A DNA stretch of 19,347 nucleotides from Candidatus Firestoneibacteriota bacterium (GTDB lineage: Bacteria > Oederibacteriota > JAAXVQ01 > JAUVAV01). The stretch covers positions 1-19,347 of the forward strand of contig DAOVYW010000012.1 of assembly GCA_030635415.1 (NCBI GenBank), given 5' to 3'. Under the pieces are notes generated by a model that saw nothing but the letters and a program-made list of their open reading frames with translations, did no database searches and was not told where the DNA came from. Below, in pieces: positions 1-7,381 of this stretch (its first letter is position 1; each line of letters starts with the position of its first letter). The translations under genes and the position numbers were made by a program.

Positions 1-565
1 AGCAAGCCAAATTTAGGATAATGAGGGTAACGGGGCTGGTGATGTATTTCGCCCTGGGACAGACGGAAAAAAGGACTGAGAATCGGAATCATTTTATCCT
101 GTACGATTTTTAATAAAGCGCTGGTAAATCCCATAATCAAAGGTGATGCCCAAATAGTTAAATCTGAATGGAGGATGGCACGACGTGTACGTGTGGTATC
201 ATCCGGATGGGAGCATTGGCCCGGTGTTCGTACCCAGCAATCCCAGCACCCAACACAGGGTTTTAAAAACATGTCCCGGCAAGTCAATATTTCGGTAGTA
301 TGCTGGGAGGTTTTTAACCTAGCGGCTAAGGTTGAAAGGTAGTTGTCAAATATCCGGTTTGATGAATTGGGATTTCCATTTAAAATAGTAATTTTCACGA
401 ATATACCTTCAATTATTTAATGATGAGCTATCATACCCAATTTAAAATATGCCGTCAATTGTAATAGTGCATAATCGGGAACGGGGTCTTGCGCCAGGCA
501 AAGTCTGGCCAAAGGGAAGGAGGAGGTAATCTCGGAAACTTTGTATTGGAACCAACAAGCTTCTG
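1..565. other. Non-coding stretch, no supported gene
   Basis: No frame here has the length, start context and composition of a real gene. A frame open from base 3 to about 116 enters from outside the window and could be the tail of a decayed gene, and a 55-codon frame begins at 175, but neither resembles a family I can name. A small hairpin (GCCAG / CTGGC) lies around 494-512. The stretch is AT-richer than the operons further on, which fits decayed or accessory DNA. Confidence 0.5.
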
Positions 566-567
566 GC

Positions 568-687
568 AAAACCCTCTAAGATGTCATTGCGAGCGACCGT
601 AGGGAGCGTGGCAATCTGATTTTATCCTTATAAAATCGAGATTGCTTCGTCGCTGCCGCTTCTCGCAAAGACAGCAAAAAGGGTTTT
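568..687. repeat. MITE-like palindromic element (ATTGCGAG core)
   Basis: The element is bounded by AAAACCCT (568-575) and its reverse complement AGGGTTTT (680-687). Just inside lie TGTCATTGCGAG on the left and CTCGCAAAGACA on the right, which pair with one mismatch. Further in, GATTTTAT pairs with ATAAAATC. The whole 120 bases can therefore fold into one long imperfect hairpin. It has no coding capacity of its own. It ends 31 bases past the stop of the minus-strand membrane protein, so it could act as a transcript end. The same ATTGCGAGCGA core recurs in the element at 12442-12593, inside different outer ends. Confidence 0.7.
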
Positions 688-718
688 ACAGCAGGATCAT
701 AAAAGATAATATCTCTAA

Positions 719-1342
719 CTATTTTAAATTCCACCCGACAAAAGCCAGGAGAATATACGCGGCCACAAGAATTAGTGGAATTGAAACCAAAACCAGTGGC
801 AGAAAGCTGGTATTGAGTGGCGGACTTGGCCAATCTGACCGTAAAAAGGAAAAGCTAAACCCATGCTGTTTTGCTTCGAGGTTGAGCAACAAACCTGCGC
901 TCAAATAAATAATAGGTAAAAGCATAAGATTGCCGAGCCACCGATGCGTATAAGCGCCATCGCGAAGAAGCAAGTAACCATCGTAGAACCAGCTACTCGA
1001 AAAAAGACCCAGTGCAATAGCAATCACCAAGAAGGTCCAGTTGCGCTCCCCATGCAGTACTTTGTAAACTATGCCAACCGACCAAGCAGCGGTCAGAAAC
1101 GTCAGAATTGACATTCCACCGCCAGAGATCATATCCCAAGTCTCGTCGTTGGTAAAACGGCCGGCAAAGGTCACAAAGAGAATCGCCGGCACAAAGACAA
1201 ACAACTTCCAAGGTACGGTTAAAAACGACCAATACTTTTGCCATTCAGAAGCCAAAAATCTCGCATCTTTGATGAGCAGCACGAGAGCGATTAAACAAAA
1301 CGAAATCCAACCAACCGTGTACTTGACCAGGAAAAGAGTCAT
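719..1342 (-). CDS. Conserved integral membrane protein, function unknown
   Basis: This 207-residue protein is strongly hydrophobic, with about six candidate membrane segments (near residues 5-24, 38-60, 73-95, 102-120, 133-153 and 180-203). It has conserved-looking polar motifs: AGRFTNDETWD (about 60-70), GGGMSILTFLTA, SSSWFYDGYLLLRDG (about 115-129) and RWLGNLML. From memory these resemble a conserved family of uncharacterised bacterial membrane proteins, but I cannot attach a function. The ATG at 1342-1340 has a near-perfect AAGGAGG a few bases upstream. A TTGACA hexamer lies upstream on the minus strand (1453-1448), but no good -10 follows. The gene stands alone, with a palindromic element just past its stop. 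I am sure it is a gene and unsure of its role. Confidence 0.75.
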   Translation of the reverse strand: MTLFLVKYTVGWISFCLIALVLLIKDARFLASEWQKYWSFLTVPWKLFVFVPAILFVTFAGRFTNDETWDMISGGGMSILTFLTAAWSVGIVYKVLHGERNWTFLVIAIALGLFSSSWFYDGYLLLRDGAYTHRWLGNLMLLPIIYLSAGLLLNLEAKQHGFSFSFLRSDWPSPPLNTSFLPLVLVSIPLILVAAYILLAFVGWNLK

Positions 1343-1618
1343 GTTTCCTCCTTGCCGTTTAGGGGAGGTGCGGGAACCTCTCGGTTTACCCCACTTCCAT
1401 TAACACAACTTAAACATTTTTCAAAATTAAGATAATAGCAAATTTATTGTCAAGAAAAGGTTTTCAATGTCAGTATTAAATATAGTGAAAAAAGATATTT
1501 TAAGCTGCTTTTGCCAAATTGGGAATGATTAATTTTTTCTGCAAGAAAATCCGGCTTTTTCCGTCTAATCTTTTAAAATCAAATATCACAGGAGGCAAAA
1601 TAGAGGAACAAACAGGAA
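1343..1618. other. AT-rich intergenic region between divergent genes
   Basis: This separates the minus-strand membrane protein from the ORF6N gene. It is very AT-rich and must hold both promoters, but no confident -35/-10 pair is visible on the plus strand. An AGGAGG at 1590-1595 is about 23 bases from the GTG used by the downstream gene and is followed at once by an in-frame TAG at 1601. It is therefore too distant to be an ideal binding site for that start. Confidence 0.4.
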
Positions 1619-2116
1619 GTGCTTCTCCCTGAGGAAGTAATCCGAAGGAAGATATTATTGATCCGCGGCAAGAAGGTCATGCTGGATTGTGATTTGGCAC
1701 AATTATATGGCGTGAAAACCTATGTTCTCAACCAAGCTGTAAAAAGAAAGCGAAATCGTTTTCCTGAAGATTTTATGTTTTCTTTATCAAGAGAGGAAAT
1801 ACTGAACTTATCACAAATTGTGATAAGTTCGAAGATCAAGCATTCGCCGAATGTAAACGCATTCTCTGAACAAGGTGTGGCAATGTTATCCAGCATTTTG
1901 AACAGCGAACGTGCTGTACATGTGAATATCCAAATTATGAGAACCTTTACTCGCTTACGCGAGCTGCTGAGCTCGCATGAAGAGTTGCGCAGGAAAATCG
2001 AGTCTATGGAACGGAAATATGATCAACAATTCGTCATTGTATTTGATGCCATCAAACAACTGCTGGAACCGCCCAAGAAACCTAAAAAGAAAATCGGATT
2101 TATGCTGGAAAAATAG
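1619..2116 (+). CDS. ORF6N domain DNA-binding protein
   Basis: The 165-residue product matches the ORF6N family, a DNA-binding domain first known from phage antirepressor-like proteins and also common as a stand-alone chromosomal gene. Diagnostic stretches are IRGKKVMLDCDLAQLYGV (residues about 15-32), LNQAVKRKRNRFPEDFMF (37-54) and FSEQGVAMLSSILNSERAV (about 81-99). The C-terminal part from about residue 110 is charged and heptad-like (RELLSSHEELRRKIESMERK), probably a coiled coil for oligomerisation, and ends in a lysine-rich tail. The GTG start is forced: an in-frame TAG lies at 1601-1603 and no other start codon intervenes. A GAGG at 1603-1606 could serve as the binding site. No phage genes flank it. 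A 27-base palindrome lies inside the reading frame at 1804-1830. Confidence 0.82.
   Translation: MLLPEEVIRRKILLIRGKKVMLDCDLAQLYGVKTYVLNQAVKRKRNRFPEDFMFSLSREEILNLSQIVISSKIKHSPNVNAFSEQGVAMLSSILNSERAVHVNIQIMRTFTRLRELLSSHEELRRKIESMERKYDQQFVIVFDAIKQLLEPPKKPKKKIGFMLEK
1804..1830. repeat. Perfect 27-base palindrome inside the ORF6N gene
   Basis: GAACTTATCACAA (1804-1816) is followed by one A and then its exact reverse complement TTGTGATAAGTTC (1818-1830). It encodes part of the NLSQIVISSK segment of the ORF6N protein. Thirteen-base perfect arms within a coding sequence are unusual. The site could be an operator for the protein itself or an mRNA hairpin. Confidence 0.85.
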
Positions 2117-2192
2117 GTGTGTTAATTAGGAAGCGCATAAGGATATCCGGGATGTAAATTGAATAGTGAATTTCATTGCTGTCCAAATTAGT

Positions 2193-2368
2193 CTGGATCC
2201 CGGCTTTCGCCGGGATGACAAGCTAAGGCAAATGTTAAAAACGGGAGTCATTCCGGCATGCTTTTAGCCGGAATCCAGGGTTTTTTCAATGCTTATAAAA
2301 TAGTGCTTTTCTGGATTCCCGCCTGTCCGGGATGGTTTAGTCCAGGGATAAGAGCATTCGGGAATGAC
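2193..2368. repeat. Cluster of GGAT(T)CCCG...GATGACA hairpin repeats
   Basis: Related palindromic units lie in alternating orientation. Unit one (2193-2220) has ATCCCGGC / GCCGGGAT around a TTTC loop. Unit two (2247-2279) is inverted, with ATTCCGGC (2250-2257) and GCCGGAAT (2267-2274). Unit three (2311-2347) has ATTCCCG / CGGGAT and continues into GGTTTAGTCCAGGG. A partial GGGAATGAC end lies near 2360-2368. They share the CTGGATTCC end and the GGAATGAC end in either orientation, as expected of a dispersed extragenic palindrome family. A degenerate further copy lies at 14816-14852. Confidence 0.75.
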
Positions 2369-2488
2369 AATATGAAAAAGCAGACTAATTGCTCAAGTCT
2401 TGGGTTACCATTAATATGAGCCAACGATTGGTTTTAGGCACCTGAAAAGTTACCAACTGGCCATTCACAAAAAATTTTATTAATCCGG

Positions 2489-2517
2489 TTTGTTTTTAAT
2501 GGTCTTTTCTGTATAAT
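2489..2517 (+). promoter_or_regulatory. Probable sigma-A promoter of the GT4-efp-acc operon
   Basis: TTTGTT (2489-2494), a 17-base spacer and a consensus TATAAT (2512-2517). Transcription would start near 2524, leaving a short leader before the GGAG site and the GTG at 2561. The -10 is perfect and the -35 weak. Confidence 0.5.
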
Positions 2518-2560
2518 TCAATCCGGCACTGGAGCGAAAAAAAAGGAGACTTCACATCTC

Positions 2561-3706
2561 GTGGAACCGATTCGTCTGATGATGGTGATTACCCGCCTGG
2601 AACTGGGCGGAGCCCAGCAGGTGGCGCTTAATATTCTGCGCCATCTTCCGCGCCATAGGTATAAGCTATATTTAGTAGCCGGCCGGGGAGGTCTGCTGGA
2701 TGAGGAAGCCCGGAGCCTGGAGCAAGTGGAAGTGCATTTATGGCCGGGATTCAAGCACTCTATTCGGCCATTACAGGATATACTGACCATGTTTCGGCTG
2801 GCGGCTTTAATGCGAAGAAGAAAGATAAGCATAGTGCATACGCATAGCTCCAAGGCCGGTTTGTTGGGACGCATGGCGGCTTGGCTGGCCCAGGTGCCAA
2901 TAGTGCTGCATACTGTGCATGGCTGGCCTTTTCACAAGTATCAATTCCGGCTCCGGCAGGGGTTCTATATTCTTATAGAACGGATCGCGGCTCATTTAAC
3001 AACACGCTTGATAGCGGTTTCGGAAGCCACGCGTGATCAGGGGTTGAAAAATCAAATTGGCAGCGAGGAACAGTACACGGTTGTTCTCCCGGGATCGGAT
3101 CTTCGGGCTTTTGCTCCGGCCGGGGAAGCGGTTAGGCGGTCAGTGCGTGAATCCCGGGGGTGGCCCCGGGACGCCCTGCTGGTAGGAATGGTGGCTTGCT
3201 TAAAGCCCCAAAAAGCTCCGGAGGATTTTGTGCGGGCCGCAGCCTATGTAATTAAGCGGGAGCCGCGGGCACGCTTTTTACTTGTGGGCGACGGCCCGCG
3301 AAAAAAATTCGTAGAGCGGGAGATAGTGTGTTTGGAACTGCAGGACAAATTGGTTTTAACCGGATGGTATAGGGATGTGCCTGGCCTGATGGGCGCCTTG
3401 GATATATTCGTGCTTTCTTCTTTGTGGGAAGGTCTGCCTTGTGTTTTTGCCCAGGCCCAGGCCTGCGGCCTGCCGGTAGTGGCTACGGAGGTGGCCGGAG
3501 CGAGAGAAGCCATAGAACCGGGAAAAACCGGTATCCTGGTTCCGCCCCGGAATCCACAGGCAATGGGCCGGGAGATAGTTAACATATTAAAATCCGAATT
3601 AATCCGCAGAAACATGGGAACAGCCGCTTTAAACAGCACACGCAAGTTTGGGATGGATATCATGTTGAACCGACATGATGAATTATATCGGGATTGTCTA
3701 AAATGA
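2561..3706 (+). CDS. Glycosyltransferase family 4 (GT-B fold)
   Basis: This 381-residue protein is a retaining GT4-type transferase, moving a sugar from a nucleotide donor to a cell-surface saccharide or lipid acceptor at the inner face of the membrane. The N-terminal Rossmann half has RLELGGAQQVALNIL (residues 12-26), the loop typical of the family, and IVHTHSSKAGLLGR (91-104). The C-terminal half has LLVGDGP (240-246), TGWYRDVPGLMGALDIFVLSSLWEGLP and ACGLPVVATEVAGAREAI (301-318). In the EX7E donor motif the first Glu is E290 and the second position is Gln (Q298). This substitution is also seen in some GT4 subfamilies, so activity is still likely. The GTG start has AAGGAG about 12 bases upstream. 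The stop overlaps the next gene by four bases (ATGA), so translation is probably coupled. Substrate cannot be told. Confidence 0.88.
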   Translation: MEPIRLMMVITRLELGGAQQVALNILRHLPRHRYKLYLVAGRGGLLDEEARSLEQVEVHLWPGFKHSIRPLQDILTMFRLAALMRRRKISIVHTHSSKAGLLGRMAAWLAQVPIVLHTVHGWPFHKYQFRLRQGFYILIERIAAHLTTRLIAVSEATRDQGLKNQIGSEEQYTVVLPGSDLRAFAPAGEAVRRSVRESRGWPRDALLVGMVACLKPQKAPEDFVRAAAYVIKREPRARFLLVGDGPRKKFVEREIVCLELQDKLVLTGWYRDVPGLMGALDIFVLSSLWEGLPCVFAQAQACGLPVVATEVAGAREAIEPGKTGILVPPRNPQAMGREIVNILKSELIRRNMGTAALNSTRKFGMDIMLNRHDELYRDCLK

Positions 3707-4815
3707 GCAGACTAAAACGTCTTCGCCGGGAAATAGAATTGCGCGGCTGGGATGCGCTGTGGATTGCCAATCCCATCAACCGGCAATATTTAACGGGTTT
3801 TACCGGCAGCGCCGGGTGGGTACTAATCCCGGGCAAGCGTGTTCGGGGAATCCGGCGTAGCGCTCTGCTCATTACGGATGGCCGCTATGCCGAGCAGGCT
3901 AAGCAGGAAAGCCGGGGAGTCCGGATTATTATTTCTTCCAAGAGTCCTTTGCAGTGTCTGGCCGAAAATCTGGAAAAATGGGGAAGTATGAACTTGGGCT
4001 TTGAAGATGCGCATGTTACGGTTCAGGAATGGCGGCGACTACTGAAATTAAAAAAGGGAGTAAGCGGCCGCTGGGGTTCGGGTTTGGTGGAAAAGTTTCG
4101 GCTGGTCAAGGATCAAGCGGAAATTATCGCGCTTCGCCGGGCAGTAAGAATAGCAGAGCAGTCTTATGCCAAAGTAATCAAGGGAATAAAGATCGGGATG
4201 CGTGAAAGGGAAATAGCTTTCCGTCTGGAAAAGACCATGCTGGAAGCCGGGGGAGAAGCAATAGCTTTTCCTACTATTGTGGCTTCCGGACCGCGCTCAT
4301 CATGGCCGCATGCCGCGCCTACCTGTCGCCGGTTAAAGGCCGGCGATCTGGTAATTATGGATTTTGGGTGTAAATATAAAGGGTATAATTCAGACTTGAC
4401 AAGGACGGTAGTGGTTGCTAAAATGTCCTCCCGTCAGAGAGAAATGTATAAAATAGTAAAAAATGCGCAAAAAAGCGCTCAAAAAATGCTGGTTTCAGGT
4501 AAAAAAACTGCTGAATCGGATAAAACCGCCCGGAGAATTTTTCTCGAATCAGGCCTGGAAAAATATTTTAATCACAGTTTAGGGCATGGAATAGGGCTGG
4601 AAGTTCACGAATCCCCAAGATTGTCTTTACTGTCTTCGGCCTGCTTGGTTTCAGGCATGACAGTTACTTGTGAACCTGGTGTTTATCTGCCGGGTTGGGG
4701 AGGGATACGAATAGAAGATGATGTTTTAGTAGGCAGGGAGTCCGCCCAATGGCTTTCAATATCGCCGGAGGAATTGCCTATCGTAGGCAGAGAACACCGT
4801 ATGCGGCGGATATAA
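3703..4815 (+). CDS. pepQ: M24 family aminopeptidase (Xaa-Pro peptidase)
   Basis: This 370-residue cytosolic metallopeptidase removes N-terminal residues preceding proline or splits Xaa-Pro dipeptides. An N-terminal creatinase-like domain (about 1-130, with NRQYLTGFTGSAGW) precedes the pita-bread catalytic domain. All five metal ligands can be placed: D220 (VIMDFG), D231 (NSDLTRT), H295 (LGHGIGLEVHE), E324 (CEPGVY) and E338 (RIEDD); H203 is the likely substrate-binding His. The ATG at 3703 overlaps the upstream TGA. An in-frame TTG nine bases earlier is possible but has no better binding site. A peptidase of this type directly before efp is a standard Firmicutes arrangement (B. subtilis yqhT-efp). 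Whether it is strictly prolidase or aminopeptidase P cannot be decided from sequence alone. Confidence 0.9.
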   Translation: MSRLKRLRREIELRGWDALWIANPINRQYLTGFTGSAGWVLIPGKRVRGIRRSALLITDGRYAEQAKQESRGVRIIISSKSPLQCLAENLEKWGSMNLGFEDAHVTVQEWRRLLKLKKGVSGRWGSGLVEKFRLVKDQAEIIALRRAVRIAEQSYAKVIKGIKIGMREREIAFRLEKTMLEAGGEAIAFPTIVASGPRSSWPHAAPTCRRLKAGDLVIMDFGCKYKGYNSDLTRTVVVAKMSSRQREMYKIVKNAQKSAQKMLVSGKKTAESDKTARRIFLESGLEKYFNHSLGHGIGLEVHESPRLSLLSSACLVSGMTVTCEPGVYLPGWGGIRIEDDVLVGRESAQWLSISPEELPIVGREHRMRRI

Positions 4816-4832
4816 CAGGAGGATTTTTATTA

Positions 4833-5396
4833 ATGGGAATAGTAACGTCTAATGAGGCCAAGCCCGGGACTTACCTGGAAATGGATGGCAATCTTTATTG
4901 CGTACTGGAATACAATCACGTTAAACCGGGCAAAGGCGGAGCTTTTATCCGGTTGAAACTTCGCAACCTGCGCCAGGGGACGGTAGTGGAAAGGACAATC
5001 AATTCCGGGGAGAAAATGCAATCTCCGGAAGTGGAAGAAAAAAAAATGCAGTACCTTTACCAGCAGGGGGGGGAGTACGTTTTTATGGACCAGGATACGT
5101 ATGAACAGACAGTCTTGACCCGTGAAACATTGGGGGACAAGCTTAATTGGTTAAAGGAAGAGATGGTAGTAGATATAATGATGTACCAGGAGGAGCCACT
5201 TACGATTCAGGTTCCTTTTAAAGTTGAGCTGAAAATTGTTGATACCGAACCCGGGGTACGGGGAAATACAGTGACCAACGTTACCAAGGAAGCGGTGCTC
5301 GAAACCGGAGCGAAAGTTCAGGTTCCCCACTTCGTGGAAGTGGGAACAGAGGTTAGAATCGATACCCGGACCGGACAATATCTTGAGAGGGTGTAA
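4833..5396 (+). CDS. efp: Translation elongation factor P
   Basis: EF-P binds between the ribosomal P and E sites and rescues ribosomes stalled on polyproline. The 187-residue product has the usual three domains: a KOW-like N-terminal barrel, the OB domain, and the C-terminal OB domain with the EF-P signature IVDTEPGVRGNT and a closing VDTRTGQYLERV. The modified-residue loop reads KPGKGGAF, placing the modifiable lysine at K34; the modification type in this organism is unknown and no EpmA/EpmB or YmfI-type gene is nearby. The ATG at 4833 has AGGAGG (4817-4822) ten bases upstream and matches the family's start. A longer in-frame extension back to 4749 overlaps pepQ and is rejected. It follows pepQ by 17 bases and precedes accB by one. 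Confidence 0.96.
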   Translation: MGIVTSNEAKPGTYLEMDGNLYCVLEYNHVKPGKGGAFIRLKLRNLRQGTVVERTINSGEKMQSPEVEEKKMQYLYQQGGEYVFMDQDTYEQTVLTRETLGDKLNWLKEEMVVDIMMYQEEPLTIQVPFKVELKIVDTEPGVRGNTVTNVTKEAVLETGAKVQVPHFVEVGTEVRIDTRTGQYLERV

Positions 5397-5397
5397 G

Positions 5398-5937
5398 TTG
5401 CCGGAAAACGGCGGAAAGGCGGTGGCCAGCGTGCAGGGTGAACGAAGTTCCAGGAAGGAAAAAGAATCCGGGCCTTTAAACATTAAATTCCTGAAAAAAA
5501 TCATTACCGTAATGAACCAGGCGAAAATAACCGAACTCGACCTGGAACAGGAGGGAGTAAAAATACATTTACGCAAGGGGCCTACGCGGGAGGAACTGAC
5601 AAGCGCGATAGCGCAGCCCGTGCCCCAGGCGATAGCACCGGTTATACCGGCGGAACCACTCCCAGCCGCGGCGCCGCCGGTGGTGTCATCGAAGCTACAC
5701 ACCATTACTTCGCCCATGGTTGGAACTTTTTACCGGGCGCCCTCCCCGGAAGCCAATTCCTACACGGAAACCGGGGACCAGGTTGAGGAGGACACCATAG
5801 TATGTATAGTCGAAGCCATGAAACTTATGAACGAGATCAAGGCCGAGGTGAAAGGTGTTATTAAGGAAATCTTGATTGAAAACGCGCAGGCGGTTGAATA
5901 TGGTCAGCCGCTTTTTCTGGTGGAACGCAGAGGTTGA
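5398..5937 (+). CDS. accB: Biotin carboxyl carrier protein of acetyl-CoA carboxylase
   Basis: AccB carries the biotin that AccC carboxylates and the carboxyltransferase then discharges onto acetyl-CoA, the first step of fatty acid synthesis. The 179-residue product has an N-terminal helix segment (IKFLKKIITVMNQAKITELDLEQEG), a Pro/Ala-rich linker (about 68-95) and a C-terminal biotinyl domain with SPMVGTFYRAPSPEA and the biotinylation site EAMKLMNEI (K142). I chose the TTG at 5398 because GAGAGG (5385-5390) lies seven bases upstream and it leaves one base after the efp stop; GTG codons at 5422 and 5431 are alternatives. The N-terminus carries about 26 extra, mostly polar and basic residues before the usual family start. 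In spore formers the spoIIIA genes usually lie just upstream; here accB directly follows efp. Confidence 0.93.
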   Translation: MPENGGKAVASVQGERSSRKEKESGPLNIKFLKKIITVMNQAKITELDLEQEGVKIHLRKGPTREELTSAIAQPVPQAIAPVIPAEPLPAAAPPVVSSKLHTITSPMVGTFYRAPSPEANSYTETGDQVEEDTIVCIVEAMKLMNEIKAEVKGVIKEILIENAQAVEYGQPLFLVERRG

Positions 5938-5940
5938 GTG

Positions 5941-7287
5941 ATGTTTAGAAAAATTTTGATAGCCAATCGGGGAGAGATTGCCTTGCGCATTATCCGCGCG
6001 TGCCGTGAACTGGGCATTAAGACCGTGGCCGTGCATACCGAGGCGGACAACAACTCGTTGCATGTCAGGTATGCCGATGAAGATATTTGTATTGGCCGGG
6101 GTCCCGCTAATACCAGTTATTTGAATATTCCGATCGTGCTTTCTGCCGCGGAAATTTCGGATGCCGACGCGATCCATCCGGGATACGGTTTTTTAGCCGA
6201 GAACGCCCACTTTGCCGAGGTTTGCGAAGCCTCCAAGCTGGCATTTGTCGGTCCCACACCCGGAGCCATGCGCCGGCTGGGAGATAAAATAGAGGCCCGC
6301 CGGCTTATGAAAGAGGTGGGTTTGCCTATGCTGCCGGGCTCGGACGGACCGGTGGAGAGTGAGGATGACGCCCTGCGCCTGGCCCGCCAAATCGGGTACC
6401 CGGTGATTATCAAAGCCACGGCCGGCGGTGGTGGCCGCGGTATGCGGGTGGCGCATACGGATGTATCGCTTTCGAACGCCTGGTTGACGGCCAAGAGCGA
6501 GGCCAGTGCCGCTTTTGGGAATGCCCAGGTGTATATTGAGAAATACCTGGAAGAACCGCGCCATGTAGAGTTCCAGATAATAGCCGACCGGTATGGCAAG
6601 TGTGTTTGTTTAGGCGAGCGTGATTGCACGGTTCAGCGCAAACACCAAAAACTGATAGAGGAATCACCATCGCCTATCATGACGCCGGAAATCCGGGAAC
6701 GGATAGGCGCGCTGGTGGTAAAAGGAGCACAGGCGGCAGGATACCATACTACCGGCACAGTGGAATTTTTAGTTGACAAGCAGCTTAATTTTTATTTCAT
6801 GGAGATGAATACCCGTATCCAGGTGGAGCATCCGGTCACCGAGATGGTGACCGGTATAGATCTTGTTAAGGAGCAAATCAAGGTGGCGGCCGGCGAACCC
6901 CTGAAGATTAGCGAGACGTGCCAGCCCCAAGGACATGCGATTGAATGCCGTATTAATGCCGAGGATCCGGCCAATAGTTTTATGCCTTCGCCGGGAATGG
7001 TTACGAGTTTTCACATGCCGGGAGGTCCTGGCGTGCGTGTTGACACGCATACTTATGCCGGATACAAGATTCCTCCTTATTATGACAGCCTGCTGGCCAA
7101 GCTGATTACCCATGGCGCGGACCGTGATGAAGCCATTAAGCGTATGCTGCGCGCCCTGGATGAATTTGTAGTGGAAGGGGTAAAGACTACAATACCCTTT
7201 CATTTGCAGGCGTTGAGAAAGAATGCCTTTCATACCGGCAAATTTTCCACGAATTTTGTGGAACTTTTTATGGACAACCGGCTCTGA
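5941..7287 (+). CDS. accC: Acetyl-CoA carboxylase, biotin carboxylase subunit
   Basis: AccC uses ATP and bicarbonate to carboxylate the biotin on AccB. The 448-residue product has the full family length: an N-terminal domain (KILIANRGEIALRIIRAC), an ATP-grasp domain with the glycine-rich loop KATAGGGGRGMRV (158-170) and the catalytic stretch FMEMNTRIQVEHPVTE, giving E275, E288, R292, Q294 and E296 at the same numbers as in E. coli AccC, then a complete C-terminal domain (HAIECRINAEDP). The ATG at 5941 is preceded by AGAGG; an adjoining GTG at 5938 would add one residue. It starts three bases after the accB stop. The carboxyltransferase genes (accA/accD) are not in the window, so the enzyme must be completed from elsewhere. 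Confidence 0.96.
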   Translation: MFRKILIANRGEIALRIIRACRELGIKTVAVHTEADNNSLHVRYADEDICIGRGPANTSYLNIPIVLSAAEISDADAIHPGYGFLAENAHFAEVCEASKLAFVGPTPGAMRRLGDKIEARRLMKEVGLPMLPGSDGPVESEDDALRLARQIGYPVIIKATAGGGGRGMRVAHTDVSLSNAWLTAKSEASAAFGNAQVYIEKYLEEPRHVEFQIIADRYGKCVCLGERDCTVQRKHQKLIEESPSPIMTPEIRERIGALVVKGAQAAGYHTTGTVEFLVDKQLNFYFMEMNTRIQVEHPVTEMVTGIDLVKEQIKVAAGEPLKISETCQPQGHAIECRINAEDPANSFMPSPGMVTSFHMPGGPGVRVDTHTYAGYKIPPYYDSLLAKLITHGADRDEAIKRMLRALDEFVVEGVKTTIPFHLQALRKNAFHTGKFSTNFVELFMDNRL

Positions 7288-7381
7288 GTTTGATATTTAT
7301 TCCATAGAACTTTTGCCGGCCGTCGAGGCCGGAAGGAGAAAAGCCGGAGCAGAAGCCGAGGCGGCAAGGAGGAATGGATTT

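Larger units (their letters stand above)
2117..2560. other. Intergenic region with a cluster of hairpin repeats
   Basis: This gap of about 440 bases carries no gene. Its first part holds a cluster of related small palindromes (2193-2368). These are followed by a copy of the short repeat GACTAATTGCTCAAG (2383-2397). Its last 80 bases hold the apparent promoter and ribosome binding site of the glycosyltransferase operon. Confidence 0.6.

Noticed and set aside
3..116. Open frame entering the window, with a hydrophobic stretch faintly like the N-terminal region of IS4-type transposases
   Set aside because: Only about 37 codons, no catalytic motif, and the likeness is too weak to call a transposase remnant.
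175..342. 55-codon frame starting with ATG
   Set aside because: No properly spaced ribosome binding site, no recognisable family, odd composition; likely chance.
642..908. Plus-strand frame of 88 codons
   Set aside because: It runs through the hairpin element and then antisense to the membrane protein gene; a shadow frame.
1809..1817. DnaA-box-like TTATCACAA
   Set aside because: The consensus is TTATNCACA; this does not fit and is part of the 27-base palindrome in a coding region.
4749..4832. In-frame N-terminal extension of EF-P
   Set aside because: It overlaps the pepQ coding end and lies before a perfect AGGAGG and the family-typical ATG at 4833.
7223..7381. In-frame N-terminal extension of the Asp23-family protein
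   Set aside because: It overlaps accC, and AAGGAGG sits properly before the ATG at 7382.
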